DNA of 64,000 nucleotides from an uncultured Actinomycetes bacterium (GTDB lineage Bacteria > Actinomycetota > Actinomycetes > Nanopelagicales > Nanopelagicaceae), in assembly GCA_903863015.1 (NCBI GenBank), contig CAIPAI010000032.1, positions 1 to 64,000 on the forward strand, given 5' to 3'. Numbering within the stretch: position 1 is the stretch's first letter; each line of letters begins with the position of its first letter. Below the pieces are notes generated by a model. The model was given only the letters and a program-made list of their open reading frames with translations, was not told the DNA's origin and did no database searches. Both the position numbers and the translations under genes were made by a program. Positions 18,943-28,173 of the stretch are shown one piece after another.

Positions 18943-20145
18943 ATGCCCGGGGACTTGCCTGTAGGTGAACCTGTGCCGCGCGATGGATCGCTTCCCGCGG
19001 GAGTGACGGCCGGTAAGAGACCTTTTGCTCTCTACATTCATATTCCTTTCTGTTCCCGCCGCTGCGGTTACTGTGATTTCAATACGTACACGATTGCCGA
19101 GTTGGGCGGCGATGAATCTATCGAGAAGCGTTACGTAGATGCTTTGATCGCCGAGATTGCCATGGCGCGCGTGATTGTGGGAGATCAGCAGGTAGAAACT
19201 ATTTTCTTTGGAGGTGGAACTCCCACGCTCCTTCCATCAAGTGAGATCACTCGAATTCTTAATGCGGTGCGCCTGCACTTTCGGCTCAGTGATGACGTAG
19301 AAATCACCACTGAGGCTAATCCAGATAGCGTTACCGCAGGGTCGCTCGGCGAATTGCGTGCTGCTGGAATTAATCGCATCTCGTTCGGGGTACAAAGCAC
19401 AACTACACATGTTCTCAAGACGCTTGATCGCACACACAACCCCGAGCAAGTTCCTGTCGTGGTGCAAGCCGCACGCGACGCGGGGTTTTCTCATATTAGT
19501 GTGGATTTAATTTATGGCACGCCGGGGGAGACGATCGAGGAGTGGAGGGATAGCGTGCTTTCGCTCCTCACTCTCCCCATCGACCACATCAGCGCATATT
19601 CGCTCATCGTTGAAGAGGGCACCAAACTTGGAGCGCAAGTTCGTCGTGGAGTACTTGCGATGCCCGATGAAGATCTCAACGCAGATAAATACATAGTCGC
19701 CGATGATCTCTTCACTTCGGCTGGGTTCTCGTGGTACGAAGTGAGTAATTGGGCCAAGCCTGGCGGTGCTTGTAAACACAACGAGATGTATTGGATGAAT
19801 AACGATTGGTGGGGACTCGGCGCGGGGGCCCATAGCCATGTAGATGGCGTGCGGTGGTGGAATAGAAAACTTCCTGCGGCCTACATCAAAGAGTTGCAAG
19901 AAGGAGCCTCACCAGCTCTTGCCCGTGAGATTCTCACAGATGACGAACGTGCATTTGAAGAGTTGATGTTGGGCATCAGGACCAGGGCAGGCCTACCGCT
20001 CTCCGCAGTCTCTCAAAGCGTCGCTGAGCAGGCTTTGGAAGATGGAAATCTTGACCCTGGGCAATATGCCTTAGGAAGAGTTGTACTTACTCGCTCTGGT
20101 CGGTTGATTGCTGACGCTCTTTTGCGTGCCTTCTCCGACGTCTAA
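18943..20145 (+). CDS. hemW: Radical SAM heme chaperone HemW (HemN-like)
   Basis: HemW is a radical SAM protein that binds heme and inserts it into respiratory enzymes; such proteins were long misnamed coproporphyrinogen III oxidase. The chosen ATG lies just after the MOSC stop and gives 400 residues. The cluster motif CSRRCGYC places Cys37, Cys41 and Cys44 in the CxxxCxxC pattern, followed by DFNTY. The motif GGGTPTLL and the TTEANPDS stretch are typical of HemN/HemW. The HemW order lepA-hemW-hrcA-dnaJ is common. The 3' end overlaps the convergent DedA gene by 59 bp. Confidence 0.92.
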   Translation: MPGDLPVGEPVPRDGSLPAGVTAGKRPFALYIHIPFCSRRCGYCDFNTYTIAELGGDESIEKRYVDALIAEIAMARVIVGDQQVETIFFGGGTPTLLPSSEITRILNAVRLHFRLSDDVEITTEANPDSVTAGSLGELRAAGINRISFGVQSTTTHVLKTLDRTHNPEQVPVVVQAARDAGFSHISVDLIYGTPGETIEEWRDSVLSLLTLPIDHISAYSLIVEEGTKLGAQVRRGVLAMPDEDLNADKYIVADDLFTSAGFSWYEVSNWAKPGGACKHNEMYWMNNDWWGLGAGAHSHVDGVRWWNRKLPAAYIKELQEGASPALAREILTDDERAFEELMLGIRTRAGLPLSAVSQSVAEQALEDGNLDPGQYALGRVVLTRSGRLIADALLRAFSDV

Positions 20146-20737
20146 TTATCAAGAAGGTAACCACAAGTATTAACAGAGCAAAGAATGAGTAGCCCATCCG
20201 AGAGATGATCTTCTCTACTTTGGCAAGGTTGTCGCTGGCTATGCGCCCAATGATCAGCGCGGCTGGCGCCCAGATGGCTGCACCGAGTGCGTTGCCCAGA
20301 AGGAAGCGGCCATATTTCATTCTCATGGTGCCGGCGATTGCCGGGACAAGTGCGCGCATCACCGCAACGAAACGTCCGAGGAAAACAGCCCAGGGTCCGT
20401 GCTTGTGTAGAAATTCTTCGGCCTTATTCCAATGCTCTTCTGAGACTCGCCTGCCTGGCTTTGATGTGCGCAAGCGGGGCCCGAGTATGCGTCCGATTTC
20501 ATATCCAGTGGAGTCGCCGATAATGGCGCCTAAAATCGCAATGGGTATGAGGATTGATAATTTCAAATGTCCAGTTGCGGTAGCTGCCCCTGCCACGATA
20601 AGTGTGGTTTCGGCGGGAAAGACGAGTCCTACAAACGCCGCGCCTTCGGCTATTGCGGCTACTGCCACGATGACGTAGACCCACGGGCCGGCGGCGGCAA
20701 CGAGGTCGAGAATATGTGAGACGAAAGTACTGATCAT
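20087..20737 (-). CDS. DedA family membrane protein
   Basis: DedA/VTT proteins are lipid scramblase- or flippase-like integral membrane proteins needed for envelope homeostasis. The 216-aa protein shows hydrophobic segments near residues 12-32, 40-72, 135-170 and 180-198. Family motifs are present: FPAETTLIVAGAATATGHL, GDSTGYEIGR, and the positively charged GRFVAVMRALVPAIAGTMRMKYGRFL. The C-terminal tail is very basic, then polar. It lies on the opposite strand between hemW and a DoxX-like gene, and its last 59 bp overlap the end of hemW. Confidence 0.9.
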   Translation of the reverse strand: MISTFVSHILDLVAAAGPWVYVIVAVAAIAEGAAFVGLVFPAETTLIVAGAATATGHLKLSILIPIAILGAIIGDSTGYEIGRILGPRLRTSKPGRRVSEEHWNKAEEFLHKHGPWAVFLGRFVAVMRALVPAIAGTMRMKYGRFLLGNALGAAIWAPAALIIGRIASDNLAKVEKIISRMGYSFFALLILVVTFLIIRRRRRHAKERQQSTDQSE

Positions 20738-20784
20738 GGCGTGTCTATCTTAGGGGTGCACCGAGGAACGTGCCTGTGATGCCG

Positions 20785-20790
20785 TACGGT
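20785..20790 (+). promoter_or_regulatory. Predicted -10 element of a leaderless DoxX-like gene
   Basis: TACGGT ends 6 nt before the ATG at 20797, the same geometry as at proA, so transcription would start at the start codon. The same hexamer is the -10 box of the ABC-transporter promoter at 52.6 kb. Confidence 0.45.
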
Positions 20791-20796
20791 GTTCAC

Positions 20797-21147
20797 ATGT
20801 CCTCTCACACTATTCATCTCATCCTCGCCCTGATTCTCTGCTTGATGTTCTTGCTCTCTGGCCTCATGAAGGCCAGCGGCAACGAGAAGGGACTCGCAGG
20901 CACTCGCGCGGTGAACGTCCCCGACGGTCTTGGTCGATTTACTGGAGCACTTGAGGCGCTCGGCGCGCTCGGCATCCTTATTGGTTTCAAGCTCACGCTC
21001 TTCGCATGGCTTGGATTCGTCGGGCTCTGGCTGATTATGGCAGGGGCTATCTTCTTCCACTTCCGCGCCAAAGACACTAAAGGGGCCATACCCGCATTCG
21101 TCGTACTGGTGCTCCTCTCTGTCGCGATCATCACCATCAACGCGTAG
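20797..21147 (+). CDS. DoxX-like small membrane protein
   Basis: The predicted product of about 116 residues has four hydrophobic segments (near residues 6-22, 47-63, 69-85 and 96-113), an early LSGLMKASGNEKG stretch and a central GALEALGALGILIGF segment, consistent with the DoxX/DoxD superfamily. Function in such small members is mostly unknown; some affect redox stress. Earlier in-frame starts exist at 20770, 20776 and 20779. I prefer 20797 because it has a well-placed -10 element. It diverges from dedA across a short gap. Confidence 0.7.
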   Translation: MSSHTIHLILALILCLMFLLSGLMKASGNEKGLAGTRAVNVPDGLGRFTGALEALGALGILIGFKLTLFAWLGFVGLWLIMAGAIFFHFRAKDTKGAIPAFVVLVLLSVAIITINA

Positions 21148-21153
21148 CGCACA

Positions 21154-21912
21154 ATGGCGAGTTCCGCAGGCGCGTTGGCGCTGGTCGGATCTGGTGAGTA
21201 TCTAGCGGAATCTTTCGATTTCGAACGATCTCTTGTCTTATCTGGTCAACGTCTTCGCGGGGATCTTGCAAAGTATTACGTGCAGATCCCAACGGCTGCT
21301 GGACACGAAAGTGCGCAGCGACGCGATTATTGGCGCAACCTTGGTGCCAGCGCCGCGTCGAGAATCGGGATCGAGCAAAAGTATTTAGCAGTACAAAATC
21401 GCGAAGATGCGCTTCACGTGGATGACGCATCGTTGGATGCGGTGGAAAATGCGGCGTTGATTTACTTCTCCGGAGGGGATCCCTATCTCTTGGCAGAAGC
21501 CATGGAGGGGACGGCGCTCTGGAAAGCCATTGTGCGTGCCTATTTAAATGGCGCCTCATTGGCGGGGTGTAGCGCGGGAGCGATGGCTTTCTGCTCGCAT
21601 CTCGTGGAGTTTCGTTCGTTGGGGCGCCACTCTCGTCCTGGTCTCGGATTAATTGGTGACCTTCAAGTCATTCCGCACTTTGATCGGATGCATGGTGCCT
21701 CGCGAGTTCGTTCGCTCTCTGGAAAGCCATGGTGGGAGGTGCCCACGTTAGGAATAGATGAGATGACGGCGGTGGTCTGGGAGGGCGGGGTCTGGCAGGT
21801 CTCGGGTCGCGGCGCCGCCTACCTCTTTGGAGATCCGCACGAAGAGCGGGTGGTGGCCCACGCCGGGGAGGCGCTCGAGCTACCTGCGCCCGTGGGCTCG
21901 CACGGGGGTTAA
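21154..21912 (+). CDS. Peptidase S51 / cyanophycinase-like family protein
   Basis: This 252-aa protein has the layout of the class I glutamine-amidotransferase-like serine hydrolases of family S51: an N-terminal LALVGSGEYL, the GGDPYLLAEAMEGTALW stretch near residues 109-125, and the nucleophile elbow AGCSAGAMAF with Ser near 144, followed by HFDRMHG holding a probable catalytic His. Known members cleave cyanophycin or aspartyl dipeptides. No cyanophycin synthetase is in the window, so substrate remains open. It starts 6 bp after the DoxX-like gene. Confidence 0.82.
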   Translation: MASSAGALALVGSGEYLAESFDFERSLVLSGQRLRGDLAKYYVQIPTAAGHESAQRRDYWRNLGASAASRIGIEQKYLAVQNREDALHVDDASLDAVENAALIYFSGGDPYLLAEAMEGTALWKAIVRAYLNGASLAGCSAGAMAFCSHLVEFRSLGRHSRPGLGLIGDLQVIPHFDRMHGASRVRSLSGKPWWEVPTLGIDEMTAVVWEGGVWQVSGRGAAYLFGDPHEERVVAHAGEALELPAPVGSHGG

Positions 21913-21925
21913 CTTCCACCTAGAA

Positions 21926-21952
21926 TTGGCACTCACATACGGACAGTGCCAA
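21926..21952 (+). promoter_or_regulatory. CIRCE-like operator for HrcA
   Basis: TTGGCACTC-N9-CAGTGCCAA lies 30 bp before the hrcA start. It matches the CIRCE element (TTAGCACTC-N9-GAGTGCTAA) with G-C changes at the third base of the outer half-site and loss of one base of symmetry, 8 of 9 paired positions. HrcA would bind here to repress its own operon in the absence of heat stress. Confidence 0.8.
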
Positions 21953-21981
21953 GAGTGGGCGCGTGAGAGAGCGGAGGTGCC

Positions 21982-22995
21982 ATGAGTAGAAAGCTCGAGG
22001 TCCTTCGCGCCATTGTGGAAGATTACGTCGCCACCGAAGAGCCCGTGGGCTCTAAGTCCCTCGCCGAACGTCATGCGCTGGGAGTTTCGCCGGCCACTAT
22101 CCGCAATGACATGGCGCTCTTGGAAGAAGAAGGTTTCATTACGCAACCTCATACCAGCGCGGGCCGAGTGCCTACCGACAAGGGGTATCGACTCTTCGTA
22201 GATCGCCTTGCAGGTGTGAAACCTCTTTCGGGTGCCGAGCGACGCGCCATCGAATCATTCCTTGAAGGCGCAGTTGATCTCGACGATGTCATCGGTCGCA
22301 CTGTTCGCTTGCTCTCGCAGATCACTCGCCAAGTCGCGGTGGTGCAATACCCTTCGCTTACTCGCTCGACAGTGCGTCATATTGAATTAGTTAATCTCGG
22401 TACGCGTCGAGTCATGATCGTGCTCATTACTGATACTGGTCGCGTTGAGCAACGAATTCTTGATGCGAAAGAAGAAGTCTCCGACATCTTGCTTGGCGAA
22501 TTGCGCGCCCGAGTGAATGCGCTCTGTGTAGGGAAACGACTCAACGAACTTCCTGATCTGTTGATTTCGGTTGCGCCGCGAGCTGACAAAGAAGAGCAGG
22601 TTCTCTCCAGTGTTGTGGTTTCCACCATTCTTGAAATGGCAATCGAACAGAGTGAAGAACGGATTGTGCTTTCGGGAACGGCAAACCTGGCACGACTCGG
22701 AACGGATTTCACGCATTCAGTGCGCCCAGTGCTCGAAGCGCTCGAAGAGCAAGTAGTGCTCCTTCGACTTCTTGGAGACGCGGCCGAGAGCATGACGGTA
22801 CGCATTGGACACGAACACGAATTACATAGTTTGCAAGGGACATCGCTTGTCGCAACCGGGTACGGTCGCGCGGGCGAACCAGTAGGAACGATGGGAATCC
22901 TTGGACCAACGCGCATGGATTACCCGGGCAGCATTGCATCTGTCCGAGCAGTAGCGCAGTACGTGGGACATTTCTTGACGGAAAGTGGTTCATAG
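21982..22995 (+). CDS. hrcA: Heat-inducible transcription repressor HrcA
   Basis: HrcA represses heat-shock operons at CIRCE sites. The 337-aa protein has an N-terminal winged helix ([20 protein letters not shown], then [18 protein letters not shown]) and the HrcA core with [20 protein letters not shown] and a C-terminal [20 protein letters not shown], all diagnostic. A strong GGAGG precedes the ATG, and a CIRCE element lies upstream. It is co-transcribed with dnaJ, whose GTG follows the hrcA stop by one base. Confidence 0.97.
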   Translation: MSRKLEVLRAIVEDYVATEEPVGSKSLAERHALGVSPATIRNDMALLEEEGFITQPHTSAGRVPTDKGYRLFVDRLAGVKPLSGAERRAIESFLEGAVDLDDVIGRTVRLLSQITRQVAVVQYPSLTRSTVRHIELVNLGTRRVMIVLITDTGRVEQRILDAKEEVSDILLGELRARVNALCVGKRLNELPDLLISVAPRADKEEQVLSSVVVSTILEMAIEQSEERIVLSGTANLARLGTDFTHSVRPVLEALEEQVVLLRLLGDAAESMTVRIGHEHELHSLQGTSLVATGYGRAGEPVGTMGILGPTRMDYPGSIASVRAVAQYVGHFLTESGS

Positions 22996-22996
22996 A

Positions 22997-24094
22997 GTGG
23001 CCGATCATTACGTAACGCTGGGTGTCGCACGCGAGGCCAGCGCAGATGAGATCAAGCGCGCATATCGCAAGTTGGCGCGAGAGTTGCATCCGGATGTGAA
23101 TCCAGATCCCACGACGCACGACAAATTTAAAGAAGTCACCGAAGCCTATGAAACTTTGAGCGACCCACAGAAGCGCCAGAACTACGACATGGGTGGCGGG
23201 AGCAGCTTTGGCGGCGGAGGTTTTGGTTTCGGCGATGTGATGGATGCTTTCTTCGGTGGCGGTGGTTCCCGTGGACCTAAGCCGCGAGTGCGTCGAGGAC
23301 AAGATGCGCTCATCCGTGTTGAGATCGATCTCCACGATGCAGTCTTTGGTGTTGATCACGAACTGCATGTAGATACCGCCGTGGGTTGTGAAAAATGCGA
23401 TGCCACCGGCTGTAAACCAGGAACCTCCACCAAGATCTGCGATATTTGTCGTGGGCGCGGTGAAGTTCAGCAAGTGGTGAAATCTTTCCTCGGACAAGTG
23501 ATGACGAGTCGGCCATGCAACTCTTGCCAAGGCCATGGAAGCACCATCATTTCTCCTTGCGTCGAGTGTGCCGGAGATGGACGTGTGCGATCACGTCGCA
23601 CGATCGAGATTCATATTCCAGCAGGTGTAGAGACCGGATCGCGATTGCGTCTTGATGGTCGGGGCGAAGTGGGTCCAGGCGGTGGGCCGGCTGGTGATCT
23701 CTATGTAGAAATGGTGGTTATCCCGCATCCGTCAATTGTGCGAGAGGGAGAAAACCTCCACCTGCCAATTTCAATTCCCATGACAGCGGCCGCGCTCGGT
23801 GCCACTGTCGAGGTTGAGACCCTTGACGGCATGGAAGAGGTTGATATCAAGCCTGGAATTCAAAGCGGAGAACAGATTATTTTGCGCGGGCTAGGTGTGG
23901 GTCGCTTGCGCCATCATGGGCGTGGCGACTTCGTTGTTCACGTAGAAGTTCTTACGCCTAGCAAGCTCGATGCTGAGCAAATTGAATTGCTCAGAAATCT
24001 TGCCCAAAAGCGCGATGAGGTTATGCCGGCAGGTGAGCACGAGCCGCTTGAAAGTGGGTTCATGTCGAAGATCAAGGATGCGTTTACCCGCTAA
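22997..24094 (+). CDS. dnaJ: Chaperone protein DnaJ (class I)
   Basis: DnaJ delivers clients to DnaK and stimulates its ATPase. The GTG start gives 365 residues. A J-domain with HPD (LARELHPDVNPD) comes first, then a Gly/Phe-rich region (GGGSSFGGGGFGFGD), then four zinc-binding CxxC repeats: CEKCDATG, CDICRGRG, CNSCQGHG and CVECAGDG, the first lacking the middle Gly. The C-terminal substrate domain follows. Linkage to hrcA marks it as the second, HrcA-controlled dnaJ of actinobacteria. dnaK and grpE are elsewhere. Its stop overlaps the rsmE start. Confidence 0.96.
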   Translation: MADHYVTLGVAREASADEIKRAYRKLARELHPDVNPDPTTHDKFKEVTEAYETLSDPQKRQNYDMGGGSSFGGGGFGFGDVMDAFFGGGGSRGPKPRVRRGQDALIRVEIDLHDAVFGVDHELHVDTAVGCEKCDATGCKPGTSTKICDICRGRGEVQQVVKSFLGQVMTSRPCNSCQGHGSTIISPCVECAGDGRVRSRRTIEIHIPAGVETGSRLRLDGRGEVGPGGGPAGDLYVEMVVIPHPSIVREGENLHLPISIPMTAAALGATVEVETLDGMEEVDIKPGIQSGEQIILRGLGVGRLRHHGRGDFVVHVEVLTPSKLDAEQIELLRNLAQKRDEVMPAGEHEPLESGFMSKIKDAFTR

Positions 24095-24825
24095 TGCTCT
24101 CCCTCTTCTTTGCTGACTCGGTAACGCAAGAGGTAGTCACGCTCGTTCCGAGTGAATCACGCCACGCTGAAAAGGTGTTGCGTATCGCCGTGGGTGAAGA
24201 GATCCGCGTAGCCGATCAACGCGGTGCGTGGGTCGAAGGTCCGGTCGACTCGCTCTCGCCGGTCAGCGTGCGGGTCGTGCGTCGCGGAGAAGATTTGCAT
24301 ACTGGAATTTCAGTTCTTCAAGCAATCACAAAAGGCGATGCGGCAACTGATGCCGTGGCACTACTTACAGAGGTGGGCGCCGAGGAAATTATTCCGTGGA
24401 ATGCTCATCACTCTATTGCTCGATGGGATGGCGAAAAGATCGCCAAAGCGAGAGATAAGTGGCAAGTTGTCGCAGAGGAATCAGCGAAGCAATCCCGTCG
24501 CGCGTTAGTTCCTCGCATCGGCGAAATGGTGTCATCAAAAGAATTACCGGAACTTATTTCGCGATTTATTGCCGTGGTAGTGCTGCACGAGAGCGCGCGT
24601 GTTGGAATCGATCACATTGATCTACCTAGCGAGGGCGAAGTGCTGATAGTTGTGGGGCCAGAAGGAGGCATCTCGGATGCCGAAATCGCGACCCTCGCAG
24701 AAAGTGCGCAGATAGTTCATCTCGGGCCACATGTCTTGCGATCCAAGAACGCAGGAGCGATCGCTGCTGCACTCATCTTGCAACGACGCAATTGGTATTC
24801 CAGTGCTAAGAATTTAGAGGAGTAG
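24094..24825 (+). CDS. rsmE: 16S rRNA (uracil1498-N3)-methyltransferase
   Basis: RsmE methylates U1498 in the decoding region of 16S rRNA using SAM. The 243-aa SPOUT-class protein shows an N-terminal PUA-like part (SRHAEKVLRIAVGEEI), the conserved QAITKGDAATDAVALLTEVGAEEIIPW reading across residues 73-98 and the C-terminal knot with GPEGGISDAEI and LGPHVLRSKNAGAIAA. Typical length. It overlaps the dnaJ stop by one base and is followed 2 bp later by the HIT gene, an order shared by many actinobacteria. Confidence 0.95.
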   Translation: MLSLFFADSVTQEVVTLVPSESRHAEKVLRIAVGEEIRVADQRGAWVEGPVDSLSPVSVRVVRRGEDLHTGISVLQAITKGDAATDAVALLTEVGAEEIIPWNAHHSIARWDGEKIAKARDKWQVVAEESAKQSRRALVPRIGEMVSSKELPELISRFIAVVVLHESARVGIDHIDLPSEGEVLIVVGPEGGISDAEIATLAESAQIVHLGPHVLRSKNAGAIAAALILQRRNWYSSAKNLEE

Positions 24826-24827
24826 AG

Positions 24828-25160
24828 ATGGAAAGAAATTGCCTCTTCTGCAAGATTGTCGCGGGCGAGATTCCGGCAAAAATTGTGGCAAGTAACGAAT
24901 TGGCGATCGCATTCAACGACATCTCCCCAGTAGCGCCCACACACCTGCTGGTCATCCCCAAAGCTCACTACGAAAACGTCTCGGAATTGACCAGGGAAGA
25001 TGGCGCCTCACTCCTAGCGCTGCTCTCCCTGGCCGGAGAGGTGGCCGCCGGAGTGGACTTTCGACTGGTCTTCAACTCGGGTGCAGGGGTCGGGCAGAGC
25101 GTCTTTCACGCTCACGGGCATCTCCTTGCTGGGCGAGATTTCGCCTGGCCACCCGGCTAA
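24828..25160 (+). CDS. HIT family nucleotide-binding hydrolase (HinT-like)
   Basis: HinT-type proteins hydrolyse nucleoside phosphoramidates such as AMP-lysine. The 110-aa length is normal. It begins with NCLFCKIVAGEIPAK, has the PVAPTHLLVIPKAH strand, and ends with the histidine triad FHAHGHLLAG (HxHxHxx). The two N-terminal Cys could bind zinc. It is in the rsmE-phoH-ybeY operon. Confidence 0.93.
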   Translation: MERNCLFCKIVAGEIPAKIVASNELAIAFNDISPVAPTHLLVIPKAHYENVSELTREDGASLLALLSLAGEVAAGVDFRLVFNSGAGVGQSVFHAHGHLLAGRDFAWPPG

Positions 25161-25165
25161 GTAAG

Positions 25166-26161
25166 ATGGCATCAATGGATTCTCGAACTTCTACGCTCCG
25201 CATCCCTGCCAGTCTGCCCTCGGTCGCGCTGCTGGGTGCAGGTGACTCTTTCCTGAAGGTCATCGAGCACGCTTTCCCGACCATTGAGTTCTTGGTCCGG
25301 GGTAATCAGATGATGCTTACCGGTGACTCTCCCGAGCTCGCGATGGCTGAGAGACTTATCTCCGAGCTGGTCATGATCATTCGTTCTGGTCAACCACTCT
25401 CTGATGAAGCGGTGGCTCGTTCCATCAAGATGCTGCGCGATGAGCCTCACGAAAAGCCCGCTGAAGTACTCTCGCTCAATATTCTTTCAAACCGTGGGAA
25501 AACAATTCGACCCAAGACTCTCAATCAGAAGCATTACGTGGATGCCATCGATAAGAACACGATCGTCTTTGGTATTGGGCCTGCTGGTACCGGTAAGACT
25601 TACCTTGCCGTAGCGAAAGCCGTTCAGGCGCTGCAAGCAAAACAAGTTTCCCGAATCATTCTTACTCGCCCGGCGGTTGAAGCCGGGGAGCGCCTGGGTT
25701 TCTTGCCGGGAACACTTTACGAGAAGATCGATCCATATCTACGTCCGCTCTACGACGCACTTCACGACATGATCGAGCCCGAATCTATTCCTAAGTTAAT
25801 GCAGTCCGGTGTTATTGAAGTAGCGCCGCTTGCTTACATGCGCGGTCGCACACTGAATGACGCATTCATTATTCTTGATGAAGCGCAGAACACCACGCCC
25901 GAGCAGATGAAGATGTTTCTTACGCGCCTGGGCTTTGGTTCCAAGATTGTCGTTACTGGAGACGTCACTCAAGTTGATCTTCCGCATGGAAATCAATCGG
26001 GCCTGCGCGTGGTTACCGAGATTCTTGATGGTGTCGAAGATGTTGCATTCATGTCGCTCACCTCGGCAGACGTTGTGCGCCATAAGTTAGTGGGCGACAT
26101 CGTCGATGCGTACAGTCGCTGGGATGCCACCCATGCCTCACCTAGGCGAGTGGATCGTTGA
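25166..26161 (+). CDS. phoH: PhoH-like ATPase/helicase
   Basis: PhoH-family proteins are P-loop NTPases with RNA-related functions, often next to ybeY. The 331-aa protein has an N-terminal KH-like part (FLVRGNQMMLTGD), Walker A GPAGTGKTYLAV near residues 137-148, the TRPAVEAGERLGFLPG motif, Walker B FIILDEAQNTTPEQMKMFLTR and VVTGDVTQVDLP. Highly typical. Its stop overlaps the TTG start of ybeY, suggesting coupled translation; the pair probably acts in ribosome or RNA quality control. Confidence 0.95.
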   Translation: MASMDSRTSTLRIPASLPSVALLGAGDSFLKVIEHAFPTIEFLVRGNQMMLTGDSPELAMAERLISELVMIIRSGQPLSDEAVARSIKMLRDEPHEKPAEVLSLNILSNRGKTIRPKTLNQKHYVDAIDKNTIVFGIGPAGTGKTYLAVAKAVQALQAKQVSRIILTRPAVEAGERLGFLPGTLYEKIDPYLRPLYDALHDMIEPESIPKLMQSGVIEVAPLAYMRGRTLNDAFIILDEAQNTTPEQMKMFLTRLGFGSKIVVTGDVTQVDLPHGNQSGLRVVTEILDGVEDVAFMSLTSADVVRHKLVGDIVDAYSRWDATHASPRRVDR

Positions 26162-26613
26162 ATATAGATCTGGCAAACGAGTCGGAGTTCGAGATTGACG
26201 CAGATCGTCTCTCCGACCTCTTTAATTTCTTGATCTTGGCCCTTGGCATACACCCAAACGCCGAGTTATCCGTGGTTTTTGTCGACGAGGAGCAGATGAC
26301 GAAACTCCATGTTCAATGGATGGACGAGCCAGGTGCAACAGATGTGCTCTCCTTTCCCATGGATGAAGTCTCTCCACATACGTTCTCTGGCAACGTTGAC
26401 GACGAAGCGCCGATCTTGGGTGACCTGGTGCTCTGCCCTGCTTTTGCACAGCGGCAAGCAGAGCAAGCCGGTCAGAACCTAGAGCAAGAACTTGAATTGC
26501 TCTCGACTCATGGCATCTTGCACCTCCTTGGCTATGACCATGCTGAGGAAGACGAAGAAGTCACCATGTTCGCTTTACAGAATGCCTTGCTCGCAGAGTG
26601 GCGGGCGCTCTAA
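26158..26613 (+). CDS. ybeY: Endoribonuclease YbeY
   Basis: YbeY is a zinc-dependent endoribonuclease needed for 16S rRNA 3'-end maturation and 70S quality control. The 151-aa protein has the zinc motif HGILHLLGYDH near residues 121-131, and VDEEQMTKLHVQWMDEPGATDVLSFPMD reading across 43-70. It probably starts with TTG inside the phoH stop (TTGA). Its stop overlaps the start of the CBS-domain gene (TAATG). Confidence 0.95.
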   Translation: MNIDLANESEFEIDADRLSDLFNFLILALGIHPNAELSVVFVDEEQMTKLHVQWMDEPGATDVLSFPMDEVSPHTFSGNVDDEAPILGDLVLCPAFAQRQAEQAGQNLEQELELLSTHGILHLLGYDHAEEDEEVTMFALQNALLAEWRAL

Positions 26614-27902
26614 TGAATCCGATCCAAGTAGTACTGGCGCTGCTCTTTGTAGTTTTCGCCGGATTTTTGGCCGGTACCGAAGCGGCCCTTACCTCAATCT
26701 CGCGCTATCGCGTTGATGAGATGGTCGACGCAAAGCAACGCGGTGCCGTCACCGTTAAGCGAGTCTTGGCAGATGCTCCGCGATACCTCAATGTGATTCT
26801 CTTCGTGCGCAAAGCATGCGAGCTCACTGCCACGCTTCTGGTCGCTCTCATTTTCTTGGATCATATTGTGAGCCAAACAGTTGCCTTGGCTTACACCGTG
26901 GGTCTCATGCTCGTAGTGCTTTACGTCTTGGTGGGCGTCGGACCGCGAACGCTAGGAAAGCAACGTCCTGAGAGTTGGGTACGTCCCGGAGCTAGTGCTG
27001 CGGTAGCGCTGGCCTTCATTCTGGGTCCGGTCACGCGCATCCTTATTGGCATCGGTAACGCCATCACCCCCGGAAAAGGATTCCGCGAAGGTCCCTTTGC
27101 TTCCGCTGAAGAACTTAAAGATCTAGTCGATCAGGCGCGCGAACGTGGGCTCGTGGAAGAAGACGAGCACGAAATGATCCATTCAGTTTTTGAATTGGGC
27201 GAAACATTTGTACGTGAACTCATGGTTCCGCGGACTGAAGTGGTGTGGATCGAGAGCGATCGAAATGTGCGCCAAGCGCTCTCACTCGCGCTCCGTTCAG
27301 GATTCTCGCGCATCCCTGTTATTGGCGAGAGCGTCGATGACATTGTTGGCATCGTTTATCTCAAGGATCTAGCAAAGCGCGCGCAAGCCGATCAACAGAA
27401 CGGTTCTCAAGTTCCGGTAAGCGAAGCCATGCGACCAGCTACCTTCGTTCCTGAGAGCAAAGCGGCTGATGAGCTTCTCCGAGAGATGCAGAGCCAACAG
27501 ATCCATATGGTGGTAGTTATCGATGAGTACGGCGGCACTGCTGGATTGATCACCATCGAAGATATTCTTGAAGAGATCGTGGGCGAGATCGAAGATGAGT
27601 ACGACACTGACGATTCCGCTGTTGAATGGTTGGGCGAAAATAAGGCTCGAGTCTTTGCTCGAGTTCATCTAGAAGATTTGGCAAGCGAGTTCGATGTGGA
27701 ATTCACTGACGAACAACTTTCGGATGTTGATTCTGTCGGGGGATACATGGCCAAAGAGCTGGGTCGAGTACCGCTACCCGGAAGCCACGTTGAAGTCGGT
27801 GGCCTTCGTTTTACCGCAGAGCGGCCGATCGGACGACGCAAGCGCCTTGGTACTGTGTTGGTTGAACGACTGATCAGTGAAGAAGGTGAAGAGAATGAGT
27901 GA
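26613..27902 (+). CDS. CNNM/CorC-type membrane protein with CBS domains (HlyC/CorC family)
   Basis: The 429-aa product has an N-terminal DUF21/CNNM membrane domain with four hydrophobic stretches in the first 150 residues, two CBS domains ([28 protein letters not shown] region near 205-235 and [29 protein letters not shown] region near 290-318 read in parts) and a CorC_HlyC C-terminal domain. Such proteins take part in magnesium or cobalt transport. An ATG overlapping the ybeY stop is preferred to the GTG 15 bp upstream. Gene order phoH-ybeY-CBS-era is the classic actinobacterial arrangement. Confidence 0.93.
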   Translation: MNPIQVVLALLFVVFAGFLAGTEAALTSISRYRVDEMVDAKQRGAVTVKRVLADAPRYLNVILFVRKACELTATLLVALIFLDHIVSQTVALAYTVGLMLVVLYVLVGVGPRTLGKQRPESWVRPGASAAVALAFILGPVTRILIGIGNAITPGKGFREGPFASAEELKDLVDQARERGLVEEDEHEMIHSVFELGETFVRELMVPRTEVVWIESDRNVRQALSLALRSGFSRIPVIGESVDDIVGIVYLKDLAKRAQADQQNGSQVPVSEAMRPATFVPESKAADELLREMQSQQIHMVVVIDEYGGTAGLITIEDILEEIVGEIEDEYDTDDSAVEWLGENKARVFARVHLEDLASEFDVEFTDEQLSDVDSVGGYMAKELGRVPLPGSHVEVGGLRFTAERPIGRRKRLGTVLVERLISEEGEENE

Positions 27903-28173
27903 GAACGAGAAGCTTCGTACTCTGGCAAGGAGCACGGCTGTACGCCTTGAACGAAATCAGGGCGCTGCTGTTCGTGATCTCACCGGCCGTACATATGCGG
28001 CCACCAATGTCGTTCTTCCTTCACTCACTTTAGACGCCCTCGAGGCCACGCTCGCGGCGGCCATTTCGAGTGGCGCAACTGGAATCGAAGCGTTCTCTAT
28101 CTGGGGAGAGCCGGCCTCTGCCCGTGCGTTGACTGCGATGAATGAATTTGCGCCCCAAGCCGAGCAAGTGTGA
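27895..28173 (+). CDS. Rv2365c-like small protein, degenerate cytidine-deaminase fold
   Basis: A 92-aa protein between the CBS protein and era, the position occupied in mycobacteria and streptomycetes by a conserved protein often annotated as cytidine deaminase (Rv2365c in M. tuberculosis). Features such as GAAVRDLTGRTYAATNV and LTLDALEATLAAAISSG echo the beginning of a cytidine deaminase. It contains no Cys and no His, so the zinc site (H/C-A-E and PCxxC) is absent and it cannot be an active deaminase. It overlaps its neighbours at both ends. A structural role with Era or in the operon is possible but unproven. Confidence 0.75.
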   Translation: MSENEKLRTLARSTAVRLERNQGAAVRDLTGRTYAATNVVLPSLTLDALEATLAAAISSGATGIEAFSIWGEPASARALTAMNEFAPQAEQV

